From: Oidiodendron maius Zn
Taxonomy: Eukaryota; Ascomycota; Leotiomycetes; Myxotrichaceae
DNA length: 64,000 bases
NCBI GenBank assembly: GCA_000827325.1
Contig: KN832881.1
Coordinates: 1,386,616 to 1,450,615, forward strand
Direction of reading: 5' to 3'
This document shows positions 30,904-41,629 of the stretch, piece after piece (within the stretch, counting starts at the first letter, position 1; the number at the start of each line of letters is the position of its first letter). The position numbers and the translations under genes were made by a program. The notes under the pieces were generated by a model. The model was not told the origin of the DNA and ran no database searches. It saw only the letters and a list, made by a program, of their open reading frames with translations.

Positions 30904-33900
30904 ACTGGAATCCTTTGATGCATGTGGGGGAGGACAAAGATGTTGGAGATGTTGGAGCAAAGGTAAAGATAGATAGGTTGGTCTTCCAACCTGAGGCCCA
31001 CAAGGCTTGGACACTTTGCGCCTCCAACAAATAACAAATACCAACGCAAGGATATTTCTGCCGTAGCGATGGAACAGGGCAATCGGCGCTTATAGGCAGG
31101 CTGTACTATATTGTTTCGCATTCCAAATACGCTTTACAACAGTTGTAAGAGTCGGGGGATCTGCTCCGTACATAAGGTCATTAACTAAAAATAAATGAAA
31201 TTTGATGAAGAGCCGAAGACGTGACGCATACTGGGTCAGGGAAGGTTGGAGAACCTAATGCCCGCCCATTGAGAGACTATTCAATACGTGTAACGGTTGA
31301 TTTAGAGACGGCAGCTGCAGAGGCCGCCCCAGGTGGACCTATCAAGCAACAGTCCTCACACAAAGTATCTCCGCCGTTCCGCCGTGCAATCTTATCGCTA
31401 TCGCGCATCCGTAGAAGCCCTCTCCTAGACCGTCTCGACCTGGCAATTTGGCTCGCCCACCACCGGTGCAGGTATGTCGGTCCGTTAGGAGGGGGAATTC
31501 TATGCCGCAGAACGCGCAGAGTTTTCAATGTGCATGTACTGTACATACTGGGCTTCTACTCCTGGTGATTTATAAGAGGGGCTACGCAACTGGAATCCTC
31601 TGAAGTGGAGGCTGCAGGAGAAATGATGTTCTAGACCCGTGCGGACGCATAGATCTCTTGCTGTTATAACCTGGCCACTGCAGACACATTGCGCATAAAA
31701 TACGAGATATCTGCGGTTTCAGCAGAAGGAAGGAGAACGAACAGCAAGCATTTAAATGCAATCTCAAACTCAATTCGAGCTTTATTAAAGTTGAGGCCAT
31801 CCTACCTCGGCAGAGCTTAGCCAAGGCTTCATCCATATTGAACCACAGGACAGCCGAGGACAGATCTCCGTTTTTGCCGGTTTGCAAAGTATTGAACGTC
31901 GGTTGGGAGTAAGCTTTCCCGTTTCCCATTTCCCGTTCACAGTAGTCAAACATCTGCTCCCTTTAATGTAGGTGCAACGAACCTTAATTAGGGTTACATG
32001 CGACACTCTGCATGGCCTTCCTATTTCTAACTGCCGTGGCATCGCCGGCAGGTAGGAGACAGACGGCTTAAGCACAGAGGGTATGCAGTGAGGGATGACA
32101 GGTGAGACCTCCCTAGTTGAGTCCATGGCATCTGCCGTTCTCTCTCTCGTAGCTTGGCTTGGCTCCTAGTCGTTCGGGTACTCGGACATAGATGAATCGC
32201 GTTCTGGGCTGCAGAAGCTGAGCAGTGTGCTTCGTCGACATACAGCAAACCCTCTCCAAACCCGGTCGACAACGATAGAGTAGGGTTACCTTAGGTGGTG
32301 CCAGCCTAAAAGCACATTTTAACCTTACGCTGTTAAAACCTTCTGCTATCGCGCCGAGACGTGCGATGTCTGCGTCTAGCGCTGTGACCGCGCCCCCCGC
32401 GTGCAGGCGACTGAACCTAAATACAACCGCTAGGCAAGTCACTTTGCAACTGTGATGGTTGGGGATCCGACGTCTCTGCCGCCGCCGTGCGCCTTGCCCT
32501 AGAGGAGAAAGTCTGAGGGGGTCCCTACGGCGTGGAGTCGCACCGTATACCTTATACGGATCTAGTTACGAGGGGACCAGCAGTACATGCGAAGGCCCGG
32601 CTATTTCCGGAGGATCTCTGGGATTCATGGTATTATACGTATGCTGGCTGCGTAAGGTGTACTGTACTCGTAAGGGTCCGTTGATTATCACCGTCCCAGT
32701 ACTGTATTGGGGGTACAGGGTCGGGTTCGCTCCTGCGCAGGGCGGTCCTGGTGTTGGATCACGCCACAACGCTCTTTACGTATGGGTTTGCACGATGCTC
32801 TATCTATGACCAGGCAGATTCATGAACCAACAATTACCAACACTCCCGATCCGGTTTGGTAACGCTCAATGATGGGGGGGCCTGGTCGGGTTATATAACA
32901 ACAGCACACAGCAGCTGGCCGCCCTCCTTCAAACCCTGGCTGCGGCTCCACAGGATTAGAATGCTGACGCTGTTGGAGCTGCGCCAGTCAAACGGACTGC
33001 AGTCCGCGCTGCACCGTCAGCCGGGGCGAGACAGGAGGTCGGCGATAAATTAAGCTCATCGAGGTGCATGAGCTGACGTACATGGGAAGGCGGAGTGCGA
33101 TGATCGATCACTGCCAACTGGGAGAGATTGATGAGCGGCCCCCTCCCCTCCGCCCAGGTGAAACGTGAGAGACAGAGACGAGAGGGTAGGAGGGGCGTGC
33201 CGGACAGACGCTCCATTCTTTCTCAGTCCCTCGCACCCTCACTCTCCTTCACTCCACCAATGCCAAGGGGGACCAGCTGCTAGAACGCGCACCAGGCTTG
33301 CGTCACAAGAGACAAAAGCTACGCAACATAAGCATACGAGGAAGCATAACGAGACGACATGACCCCCCGTATAGCGCCGGTCCCTTTGCAGCCCTCCCTG
33401 TCCGAACGCGAGTGGCATAATGCTCTATCGCACAAATAAATGGGCGCCGCCGAGAACGAGAGGCGTGTGGTAGCGAGGTGGTCGTCGACCATGGCGCGCG
33501 TTGGCGGGCGAGCACTATCCGGATCAGTACGTAAGTGCGAGCGAGCCGCCGTCATCCCTTTCCCAAGCCGGTATCATTCCTCATCTGATATGACTGGACC
33601 GTCGTTGCCATCGCTCCGTCTGCTCATGCTCATGACCGGCTCTGGGAGGCAACGCAGGTCGTCGAGTGTTGGGGGGCGTTCCCCTACCACCAACAGCATC
33701 CCGGTCCGCCGTCTGTCCTCATTCGGGCCCGCGCTGGGTGGAGTAATAAAATACCGTTTCGTAGAGAGGACGCAAAGTCGGCACCTTCGCAGAAGTCGCC
33801 TTTTCAAGTTGGTCTGCTCTGCGGTTCTGACTGGGAGTGCTTGCCCGTCTCATGTCATCTCATGTCATCCTGCTCTCCCGCTATCGCTCGCCATAATACG

Positions 33901-34682
33901 AGCCTTTCTGATACCCGAGATCGCCTTTGGGCGCAACGCTTGTGCACACCACGGATCCGGTGGGGATTTCGGCCTCGCTGCTGGGGCCCTGGTCTTCCTG
34001 ACTTGGCTCGTCTTTGTCTCTTGCTCAGTCCCTTTTGAGTGGCCCTGGGTGGTCATAGGTGGCCCTCCCCCCGGACGATCCGCGCGGGCAGTGTGTGTAC
34101 AACATAGCATAAAATAACCAACTGTACAGCCAGGTCCTTTTTTGCGGCCAGGTGTTTCGCTGCCACCACCAACCAACTCCTGCTCTCCCAACTTTGCTTC
34201 CTCCCTCCTCTGCCAGTCTGCCTTTTCGCTCTGCTCGCGCGTGCGATTGGCCCTACGTCGACTGTTTCTTGGTTTATATATATCTCCGGCTGCGTGCTGG
34301 GGTGGCGAGGTGTGTTGCGTTGCCTATCGCCGAGTGGGTGCGTCCGAGTTCTTGTTCGAGGGGTGGAACTTTTTTCTGGGCTGCACTGGGGTGGTTCATT
34401 ATTTAGGCTTCTGTGCTCGCCTCGAAGCGGTCTCATCTACGCCGCATCTCCCATCTCGCACCCGACGTGCCTCATCGTCCTACAACGTCCAAACTTTAGA
34501 TCCCTCGACGCCTGCCCACCGGATCGGGCACTGGACGTCGCCCAGTGCCAACTGCGGGTGAACTCATCCTCCCATTTCCCTCTCAGCCTGTCACGTAAGA
34601 CCTTTCTCCCTCGACAGCAGAGTCTGGACCCCGGACACAGGTACATACAACCTACGACAGCACTATTCACAAGCTGGGGAGG
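30904..34682. promoter_or_regulatory. large gene-free region upstream of the WOPR regulator
   Basis: A stretch of 3.8 kb with no protein-coding gene I can support. The frames in it are short, overlap on both strands and match nothing known. The left half is mixed in composition; from about 33.4 kb it becomes GC- and pyrimidine-rich. The last 818 nt lack ATG on the sense strand (separate entry). Genes of the WOPR family are known for long regulatory regions and leaders in other fungi, so this fits a large control region, possibly with non-coding transcripts. Confidence 0.45.
33865..34682 (+). promoter_or_regulatory. ATG-free probable 5' leader of the WOPR gene
   Basis: Reading every base, I find no ATG on the plus strand between the one at 33862 and the WOPR start at 34683, whereas the reverse strand (CAT) has eleven. 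Such one-sided loss of ATG is expected of a transcript leader scanned by ribosomes. A TATATATAT run lies at 34275-34283, which could alternatively mark a promoter inside the stretch; the leader would then be shorter. Two short upstream frames begin just before the stretch, at 33852 and 33862, from the repeated TCATGTCATC. Confidence 0.5.
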
Positions 34683-36212
34683 ATGACCAGCGAGCCGGGG
34701 AGGATGGATACCTACCACGGCCACGTCCGGACACCCGCCGACGCCATTAAGCTGTTCGAGGCGTGCCGGCTGGGCCTGCTACCCCGAGTACAACGTCGAT
34801 TATCAGAGAAGGAACGGCAGTCCATTCGATCAGGCTCCGTCTTCGTGTGGGATGAGCGAGAGGCAGGCATGCGGCGCTGGACCGATGGCAAGTCGTGGAG
34901 CGCCAGCAGAGTGTCCGGCAGCTTCCTCACCTACAGAGAGATGGAGGGCAAGCGTGGTGGCGGCCAATTCAACAACGCTCGACGGGCAGGCAAGACGCCA
35001 GACAGCGGGCGGGGCAGCGACGAGGACCAGGAGATGGATGGCGATGGCCCAGATGGATACCGCTACAAGCAGGACGGCCTGATGAAGCAGTCGTTCAGCA
35101 TCACGACTTCCGCGGGCCAGCATCTCCACCTCATCTCCTACTACTCGCGGCCTCATGCCAACTCGCCCGAGCTGCCACAACCCACGACGGACCCCCAACT
35201 GCGTCACATCATACCAGTCAAAGGGATGTATCCCGAGTCTACGGTCCACGAGTCTCCTGGGCCTGCCGTCACCCGAGCGCCTATGCAATCAAGTCCGTAC
35301 ATGCCTTCTTCACAGCAGCAGTCACCACAGATCCAGGGCTCTCCAGCTCAAGCACAGCGCGGCCCTCCACCGTATGGATATTCGATGGGCTATAACTGGC
35401 CACCATCGCCAGTTGCCACTCCTCCATATCCCGGACACTATGCACCATCAAACTATTCCCCATCTCTACCGCCTCCCCCCCCGGCGCAATCAGCGACATA
35501 CCAGGGGCAACCGGTATCTGAACACGGCTCCCCGTATCAGAGCCACCAGCAACCTCCCCACCAGCGACCTCCTCCCACATCCGTGGCCCATGGATCACCA
35601 CGCCAAACGCCCTATGACCGTCCTCTGCCTCCACTGGCAGACCCTTCACTCCCGCCACCCCCTCCGCCTCAGCAGCATCGCGGCTTGAGTAATGCAGCTC
35701 ATCCAAACACGATGCCGGCCTATCAACCAAATTCTAGCCCTCGCATGGAGCAATCGAGAGCAATGGCCGAGCAGCAGCGAATTGCGCAGCAGCAGGCAAT
35801 TGCACAGCGGGCACTGCAATCCACACCCATGATGGACCTGCGCTCATCACACCAACCAACATCGTTACCGCCTGTCAATGGCCTACGGAGAACTCCCCCT
35901 CCACCGCATCACACGAGCTCTCAGGTCAGCACTCCTCAGTCTGGCGGGCGACCGGCGTCTCCACACGACCCCTCGAGGCCAAATCCTGTTCCCTCGCAAG
36001 CGCAAAGTATCCCTAGCATCTCACACCTTGTGCACGCGACCGACTCTGTCTCTGTGATCAGCGATAATAAGAGCAACAGCAGCCGCCCCGGGAGCAGGAG
36101 TCCGAAGGAGAATGGGGACCAGAGACCAAAAGATATTCCGCATGAAAAGCTGAACACCCGGGTCGAGGATCAGAGGGCTATTAGAGTTCTGGACCAAAAG
36201 TTTGCATTCTAA
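34683..36212 (+). CDS. Gti1/Pac2 (WOPR) family transcriptional regulator
   Basis: Single exon, 509 residues. Residues 8-90 form the first half of the WOPR DNA-binding domain: TYHGHVRTPADAIKLFEACR, LLPRVQRRLSEKERQSIRSG, SVFVWDEREAGMRRWTDGKS, WSASRVSGSFLTYREMEGKR. The second half is at about 125-175 (YRYKQDGLMKQSFSITTSAG, QHLHLISYYS, LRHIIPVKGMYPES). The rest is Pro/Gln/Ser-rich and probably disordered, with QQQ and PPPPPP runs. The family includes Candida Wor1 and Histoplasma Ryp1, regulators of cell fate and morphology, and fission-yeast Gti1 and Pac2. The TYHGHV and RVQRRLSEKER wording suggests the Pac2-like paralogue rather than Wor1/Ryp1 (inference). MDTYHG at 34704 is an alternative start. 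It stands alone with long flanks on both sides. Confidence 0.93.
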   Translation: MTSEPGRMDTYHGHVRTPADAIKLFEACRLGLLPRVQRRLSEKERQSIRSGSVFVWDEREAGMRRWTDGKSWSASRVSGSFLTYREMEGKRGGGQFNNARRAGKTPDSGRGSDEDQEMDGDGPDGYRYKQDGLMKQSFSITTSAGQHLHLISYYSRPHANSPELPQPTTDPQLRHIIPVKGMYPESTVHESPGPAVTRAPMQSSPYMPSSQQQSPQIQGSPAQAQRGPPPYGYSMGYNWPPSPVATPPYPGHYAPSNYSPSLPPPPPAQSATYQGQPVSEHGSPYQSHQQPPHQRPPPTSVAHGSPRQTPYDRPLPPLADPSLPPPPPPQQHRGLSNAAHPNTMPAYQPNSSPRMEQSRAMAEQQRIAQQQAIAQRALQSTPMMDLRSSHQPTSLPPVNGLRRTPPPPHHTSSQVSTPQSGGRPASPHDPSRPNPVPSQAQSIPSISHLVHATDSVSVISDNKSNSSRPGSRSPKENGDQRPKDIPHEKLNTRVEDQRAIRVLDQKFAF

Positions 36213-37714
36213 GGATGCAGGGACTACGGACAGGGCACACAGCCTTCATTCATCATAAATGAAAATTTGCAACTTTTCTTTGTTTCACGGCGAGTTTGGG
36301 ACACGGACTGTCTGGAGGATATACCAACAAATTTTTTTTTCTTTTTGGATGCTTCTATACATTTGAACTGTTTTGTTTTGGTCTATCTGATTGTATGGTA
36401 GAGGGGACTTTACAGCGATTTCGCTCCCTACATGATATGGGCACGGCTGAGACTTTTTTGCATTGCGTTCGGCGTTCGGCTTGCCCTCGAAAACGAGAAG
36501 ATCAAAGCCATCTTTGCAGGTGCAGAATAATGTCCCAGGGAGGGCGCCGGGGGGGGTGGGGGGGGTGGACGGCTTGGTGGTACCAGAATTACGGATGGAC
36601 AGATAACCTGGAGCAAATGAGGATCCTCTTCGAATAATGCGTATACCTCATAAGTGCAAGTGATTACATTACTGCTTAGGTCCCGTGCTATAGCCGAATA
36701 GAGTGATTACTAGGTGTAGAAAGCTTCTTTCGCGGACTAGACGCTGCGTCCGTATTACTCCCTCACGAATACAACCCTGGCCTAAGCAAAAAGGGAATCC
36801 TCCAAGATCACTAATAGGAAGGTAAGTCATCACGTATAGGAAGCGAAGAGAGAATGACAAAGAGGCTTGGCACGCAAGAAAAATGGGAGCTAAATGAGTA
36901 CGTCCATTTTCTAACTCGAGTAATTTCCTCTCCCTCCGACACATTTCCCAAATCTTAAGCCCCGATGCCAGGATCGCCGTCAACCCGCCGCGCAAGGGTG
37001 GGGAATGATGGGTATCGTGGCCCCGGAACATGCAGGAAGAATTGGAAACAAGAATAACACACCGCCGGGTTTTACGCGAAACAGTGTTTTACGCCGTCTT
37101 GGAGGCGTTTCCTCTCTGACCTGACAGCACCACCCCCTGCCCTCGCCGTTTCCCCCGCCCCATGGTGATGGCTTTGTTGGTCGGCCGACGTGCCCGCTGC
37201 CACCATTGAACCACTGTGCTGTGCGATCACGCGGTGTAGGACCATCTCATGCCCATGTGGCCATACGATAAGCGGGCCGGGGCGGCGTTTCTTTATCCTA
37301 AAAAAGAGCGGAGCAGAACGTTGGTAAGAAGGGCAAGGGGAGGGTGGAGAGGGTGGAAAATAAGCATGAAATTGTGTGGCTGGTGAGCCGCCCAATTAGG
37401 TATTCAGTACGACCATGCCGTAAGATTTGTTCCCAGCGCAACACGTCGGTAAGGAAGAGCGAGATCTTCGCAGTGCTTATGTGTGTGCATGCGTGTGAGC
37501 GAGAGATCTACTTTTTATGGCTACCATATTGTAACTCTACACGGTGGGGTATTTTTTTGTTTTTTTGCAGCTTATTCAGCTCGACTGGAGCCGTTGGGCG
37601 GCTTGATGCGATAGACGGGCTTGAAAAGTGGGTGGTGGTGATCCATGATTAGGAATGTATGGACACGGGAGGCGTTGTACGTATAGGAGTTCATAAAGAT
37701 ACATTGTCATGCTG
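36213..37714. other. gene-free region downstream of the WOPR gene
   Basis: A 1.5-kb gap between convergent genes. It begins with the WOPR 3' flank (T-rich runs near 36330 and a guanine-rich tract at 36548-36566) and ends with the 3' flank of the asparaginyl-tRNA synthetase gene. No supported gene or RNA. Confidence 0.45.
36548..36566 (+). other. guanine-run tract, possible G-quadruplex
   Basis: Two runs of about eight and nine guanines separated by a single T, flanked by further GGG and GG. It lies about 335 bp after the WOPR stop codon, so it is probably in the 3' untranslated region, where it could fold as a quadruplex in RNA. A simple slippage run is the plain alternative. Confidence 0.4.
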
Positions 37715-39330
37715 CTAGCATTCGCATCGGCCTACCCAGCGCGGAAAGGTCACGATCTCCCTGATGTTGGATACGCCCGACAGGTATCCCAGGAGCCGGT
37801 CAAAGCCAAGTCCGAAGCCGCCGTGTGGCACGCTGCCCCAACGGCGCAGGTCGACGTACCACTTCAAGCTGCCTAGGTCCTCCGCTGATATTGGATCTGG
37901 AGGGACCATGCCAAGGTGCTGCATCGTAGAGAGGAGCTGCGGTAGACGGTGCTCGCGCATCGATCCTCCTGCTATCTCGCAGACCTCCGGGACAAGGAGG
38001 TCGAAGCACTCTACTGTCTGCTGGGATGCGTCCTTTGGCGAGTCGAGCATGTAGAATGGCTTGATGGCTTTGGGATACTTCGTTACGAAGACTGGTTGGC
38101 CCCCTCCGATAGTCCGTGATAGGAACCTCTCGTGCTCTGCCTGTAGACCCTTTCCCCATCGAGGTTTGTGTTCAAAGCTCTGTGACTGCGATTCTAGCAG
38201 TTGAATGGCCTCCGAGTACGTAATTCTCGGCCATGCGCCATTCATCATACCCTTCCATCGGCGTTCCAGCTCCTCAGTCCTCTTGACAGCCTCGTCCGCT
38301 TGGTCGCCACTCCTCTTACCGTGCAATATCTCTTGTCCTACTCTTGTAGTATACAATTTCTGCGTCAAATGCCTAAGCATATCCTCGACAAGGCTCATCA
38401 CCTCTCCCATCTCCTCGACGAAATTGACCTCCACCTCGAGCATATAGAACTCGCTCAGGTGACGGGCAGTGTCACTCTTCTCAGCCCGGAAGGTTGGAGA
38501 CAGCGTCCATACGTTGCCAACGGCTTGTGCAAGAGCCTCCAGGTGCAGCTGGCTGGACACGGTTAAATATTTTGGCGATCTGAAGAATGAACCGTCGCTA
38601 TCTTCTGTGACACAGTCTTTATCTGCCGTCTCAAGGGAGAATACCTCTCCTGCCCCCTCGCAGTCTGAGGAGGTGATAATAGGTGGATGTGTCTGCACGA
38701 AGTCCTTGTCTGCAAAGAACCTTGTGAGCTCTGCTATAATCTGTGACCGGAAACGGAGCAAGGCAGAATTGAAGGGGGTTCGTGGCCGAATGTGTGGTAT
38801 GGTGCGGAGGAATTCAGGTGAGTGGTACTTTTTCTGCAAAGGGAATGTCTGTACCTCTCAGTATACGTCTTGCAGCCAAGTCTCGCGAATCATTCCTTAC
38901 ATACGGCGGCGTCATTAAATCCAAGGATATCTACTCCTACAACGTGTAGCTCGTGGCTTTGGGCTGTTGGGTGCGGAGACGGCCGCCATGAGCCTGTGAG
39001 CCGGACAGCAGTGCCCGTAGATAGGCTATTGAATTATATGTTAGCTCTTAAATACAATTCAGGAGGATGGAGATCTGACCTGTTAGCTAATTGGGGCGGG
39101 AAGAGAGCCTGCAGCGGCTCAAGGCTTGAGCCGTCGCCAATTGAGGCAAAGGATCTCTGTTTCTGGTTCCTAATTGACCGGATGAAGCCGTTGACCGTAA
39201 CATTGTCTGGATCGGCTGGCGGCGTCTCGAGGAGACGCGCCACTGATATTGGAGGTGCTGCATGCGCCCGTGAAGACGAATGGAATGCTTGTCTGAAGCA
39301 TGTTGCCAGGCGTGCTTGGACCATCCTCAT
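37715..39330 (-). CDS. SLM5: asparaginyl-tRNA synthetase, mitochondrial
   Basis: Three exons, 39080-39330, 38905-39025 and 37715-38848, give 501 residues. The enzyme charges mitochondrial tRNA-Asn. Seen: a presequence-like start (MRMVQARLATCFRQAFHSSS), an OB-fold anticodon-binding domain (TVNGFIRSIRNQKQRSFASI, GTAVRLTGSW, SHELHVVGVDILG), then class II motifs: PRTPFNSALLRFRSQI, the motif-2 loop FRAEKSDTARHLSEFYMLEV, and motif 3 GGFGLGFDRLLGYLSGVSNI with REIVTFPR. ELHV, SEFYMLEVE and the overall size favour AsnRS over AspRS. An upstream in-frame ATG at 39384 would add 18 residues; I prefer 39330 because it begins a better presequence. The symbol follows the yeast gene. Confidence 0.92.
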
Positions 39331-40532
39331 GTGCGCGTGGAGAGGATCAGGCGGGAGTTGATCAACTGAGATCACCCAAGACAAGACTGACGGCGGGAAG
39401 ACGCGGGCGGCAAATATTTTTGACGCGCCGGCACAATGGTGGGGCGAAGCGACTTCCCAGGTGCGAGTGACCCGGAAGGCCCATCCTAATACAGCGCTAT
39501 AACAGGTGTGATATGCCGGGGATGGAATAATAGGGGGAGAAACATAATGCTTAAAGTTCTCTTTTACGCACGCATGAATTTAGAAGCTAATGGGACCACA
39601 CGTCATCTCTACCCTTCCCGCATGGTTCTCTCATGCTACACGCGCAATTCGACCTGCCTCGATTCATGGCACCTGTCCTCTAGTAACATACATATGTCAT
39701 ACCTTGCATGCTGTTTTTCCTGCTCTTCTTCTCTCTCCTGCTCCTTGCTATCCCTTTCGCCCTGCCTTGGCTGCTTCTCCCTGCCTTGCCTCGGCCCTCG
39801 GAGGGTCGATGCTAGCAGTGGAAGGGGGCATGTGGAGGCGACGGGACATCTGGTTTTGGTCAGATTGGGTTGCATGTCCTGTGCAGCACTGTACCACAAT
39901 GCCTGTCCCCCCTGAAGCCCGAGTGGGATGCCATAGCCTTCGCATCCATATCTCTTGCTGCCCCTGTGCACTCAGCAAGCACCAAATGACACGTCTCGTT
40001 CGCCAATCTGTGTACCACCATCCCAGGGGACACAGATCGATCTTGGGACCCGGCAGGGTGCATACGAGTAATATTTGCAGTAGGCGCTCTGGATCGATTC
40101 GCTCCTGAGCCCCTTGCGTCTACCTGTCGCCGTCCAGTTCACGGTGCAGCCGAGGGGGGTGGGTGACCGAGACTTGGACATTGTACATGCACCGCGGGGT
40201 AGATGGAGCCGGTTCCTGTTGCGGATAAATATAAAAATCTGAATGGGCGCAATTGCACACGAACCTTGCCTTCTCTGTCTTCTCCTCCTTTCGCCCTACT
40301 CGCTCATTCTCATTTTCCTTCATCCTCTGTTGAAAGCGGGCCGGCCCAAACGCCCTGTCTTCACGAGCCTCTTATATGCGTCTTCCCTATTATACTGTTC
40401 CAGTCTATGTCCTTTCGAATCTCAAGAATGACTCTCGGGTCTTCTGAAGGCACGGCAATCCCTAAGTAACTACCGGCGTCCTAAATCGACAGCCTCTGCC
40501 ATCCCGGCTGTTTCTTAGCGTTCTTTTTGGAG
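39331..40532. promoter_or_regulatory. divergent region, AsnRS gene / PARG-like gene
   Basis: A 1.2-kb gap between divergent starts, with pyrimidine-rich parts at about 39715-39790 and 40260-40340. Several frames on both strands, none family-like. Nothing else seen. Confidence 0.45.
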
Positions 40533-41629
40533 ATGCCTCCCTCGAAGCAGAAGCCGTCTGAGATAGCGGCAGAAGCGAAGAGGATATATATTCCTTATAT
40601 TCGAGATAATTTCCCTCTCCAGTGGCCCGCAACGTCATATTTGTGCTATTCAGACTCTCTTGTTGCCCAGCCGCCCATTTCCAAACTTCCCATTCGCTTT
40701 GGTATGTGTCTCAGCTCTAATCTGCATATATACCTCACTTACATCAGACATAGCATTTTACGATCGTGACCCCGTTGATGTTGCCCTTGATTGGGCTCCG
40801 GGAGAAACTATGGCCATCCCTGTTATCATGCCGGCTAACGATAAGAGACCGGGTGGTGATTGGGAAGCAGGTGAGTCTCCATTCGGATCTAGTATGCCAT
40901 TAACACAATCCCAGGCGTCATGTCGCCAGAAGAGTGTCTTTGTAGAAGGAGCAACTTGTATGGGACAATCACTACTCCGGCGGAGGGGAATTGCTCTCCA
41001 TCCAACTACCCAATCCCACCGAAAGCCGGCATCTTTTCAGAGAAAGTCGGTCAGTCTACCCTATTCCCGTAGCCCCAACTGCTTTAGTCTGATACTTTTA
41101 CCAGTGGTCTTCCGGGGTGGCCCAGACAAGTATGAGATCTGGCCCGAAATGAAAGGTATCACCCATCCTCAATCCTCGTCCTGCAAGTGTAACATAAGCA
41201 GTGATGCCAGTCATATCCGTCTGTCCCGTCAAACGGCCAAAGTTGGACAGTTCCGGCAAAAAATACTCGTTTAAGCAGGAAAAGGAGCTGATGAAGGATA
41301 AAATTCGGACTGCACTTCGCATCGCTATTTACTACGGTTATCCCAACCTCTGCATTGGCAGTTTCGGCCTCGGCCCAGGCTTTCGGAATCCACCCGAGGA
41401 AGTTGCCAACATGTGGAAAGACGCTTTCCTCAAGGACCCAGAGTTTGTGGGTCATTTTCATGATGTAGTTTTTGCTTTTGAGCCCGAGTCGCTCTTGGCA
41501 TCCAGCTCATCCAAAAGCTCATCCAAATCGTCCAAAGGATCAACAAAGAACACCTCATCTTCGGCTCGGGACATCGACATATTCAGGGATGTTTTCAACC
41601 CTTCGAAAATACACGGCGCTCTTGGCTAA
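40533..41629 (+). CDS. microbial-type PARG-like protein (TIGR02452/DUF2263)
   Basis: Five exons, 40533-40701, 40748-40870, 40915-41049, 41105-41155 and 41199-41629, give 302 residues. The order of motifs fits the bacterial-type poly(ADP-ribose) glycohydrolase fold, a macrodomain relative: an N-terminal helix (IAAEAKRIYIPYIRDNFP), IPVIMPANDKRPGGDWEAG, then VMSPEECLCRRSNLYGTI (substrate loop with two adjacent glutamates), VVFRGGPDKYE, PVISVCPVKRP, and the LRIAIYYGYPNLCIGSFGLG with FRNPPEEVA end. PARG removes poly(ADP-ribose) from proteins. In the bacterial consensus GGG-x(6-8)-QEE is catalytic; here it reads GGD and PEE, so both glutamates stay but flanking residues differ. The tail is Ser/Lys-rich (SSSKSSSKSSKGS). 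Four introns in 0.9 kb of coding sequence is dense for this window. Confidence 0.85.

Noticed and set aside
32459-32809. Open frame of 116 residues in the gene-free block before the WOPR gene
   Set aside because: Composition is unlike the real genes here, it matches no family I know, and the opposite strand is open as well.
34830-35288. Minus-strand frame across the WOPR gene
   Set aside because: Antisense shadow of the WOPR coding sequence, whose domain is unmistakable.
38779-38839. Shorter AsnRS model starting at MQKKYHSPEF-like sequence
   Set aside because: Two upstream exons join in phase and supply the OB-fold anticodon-binding domain and the mitochondrial presequence.
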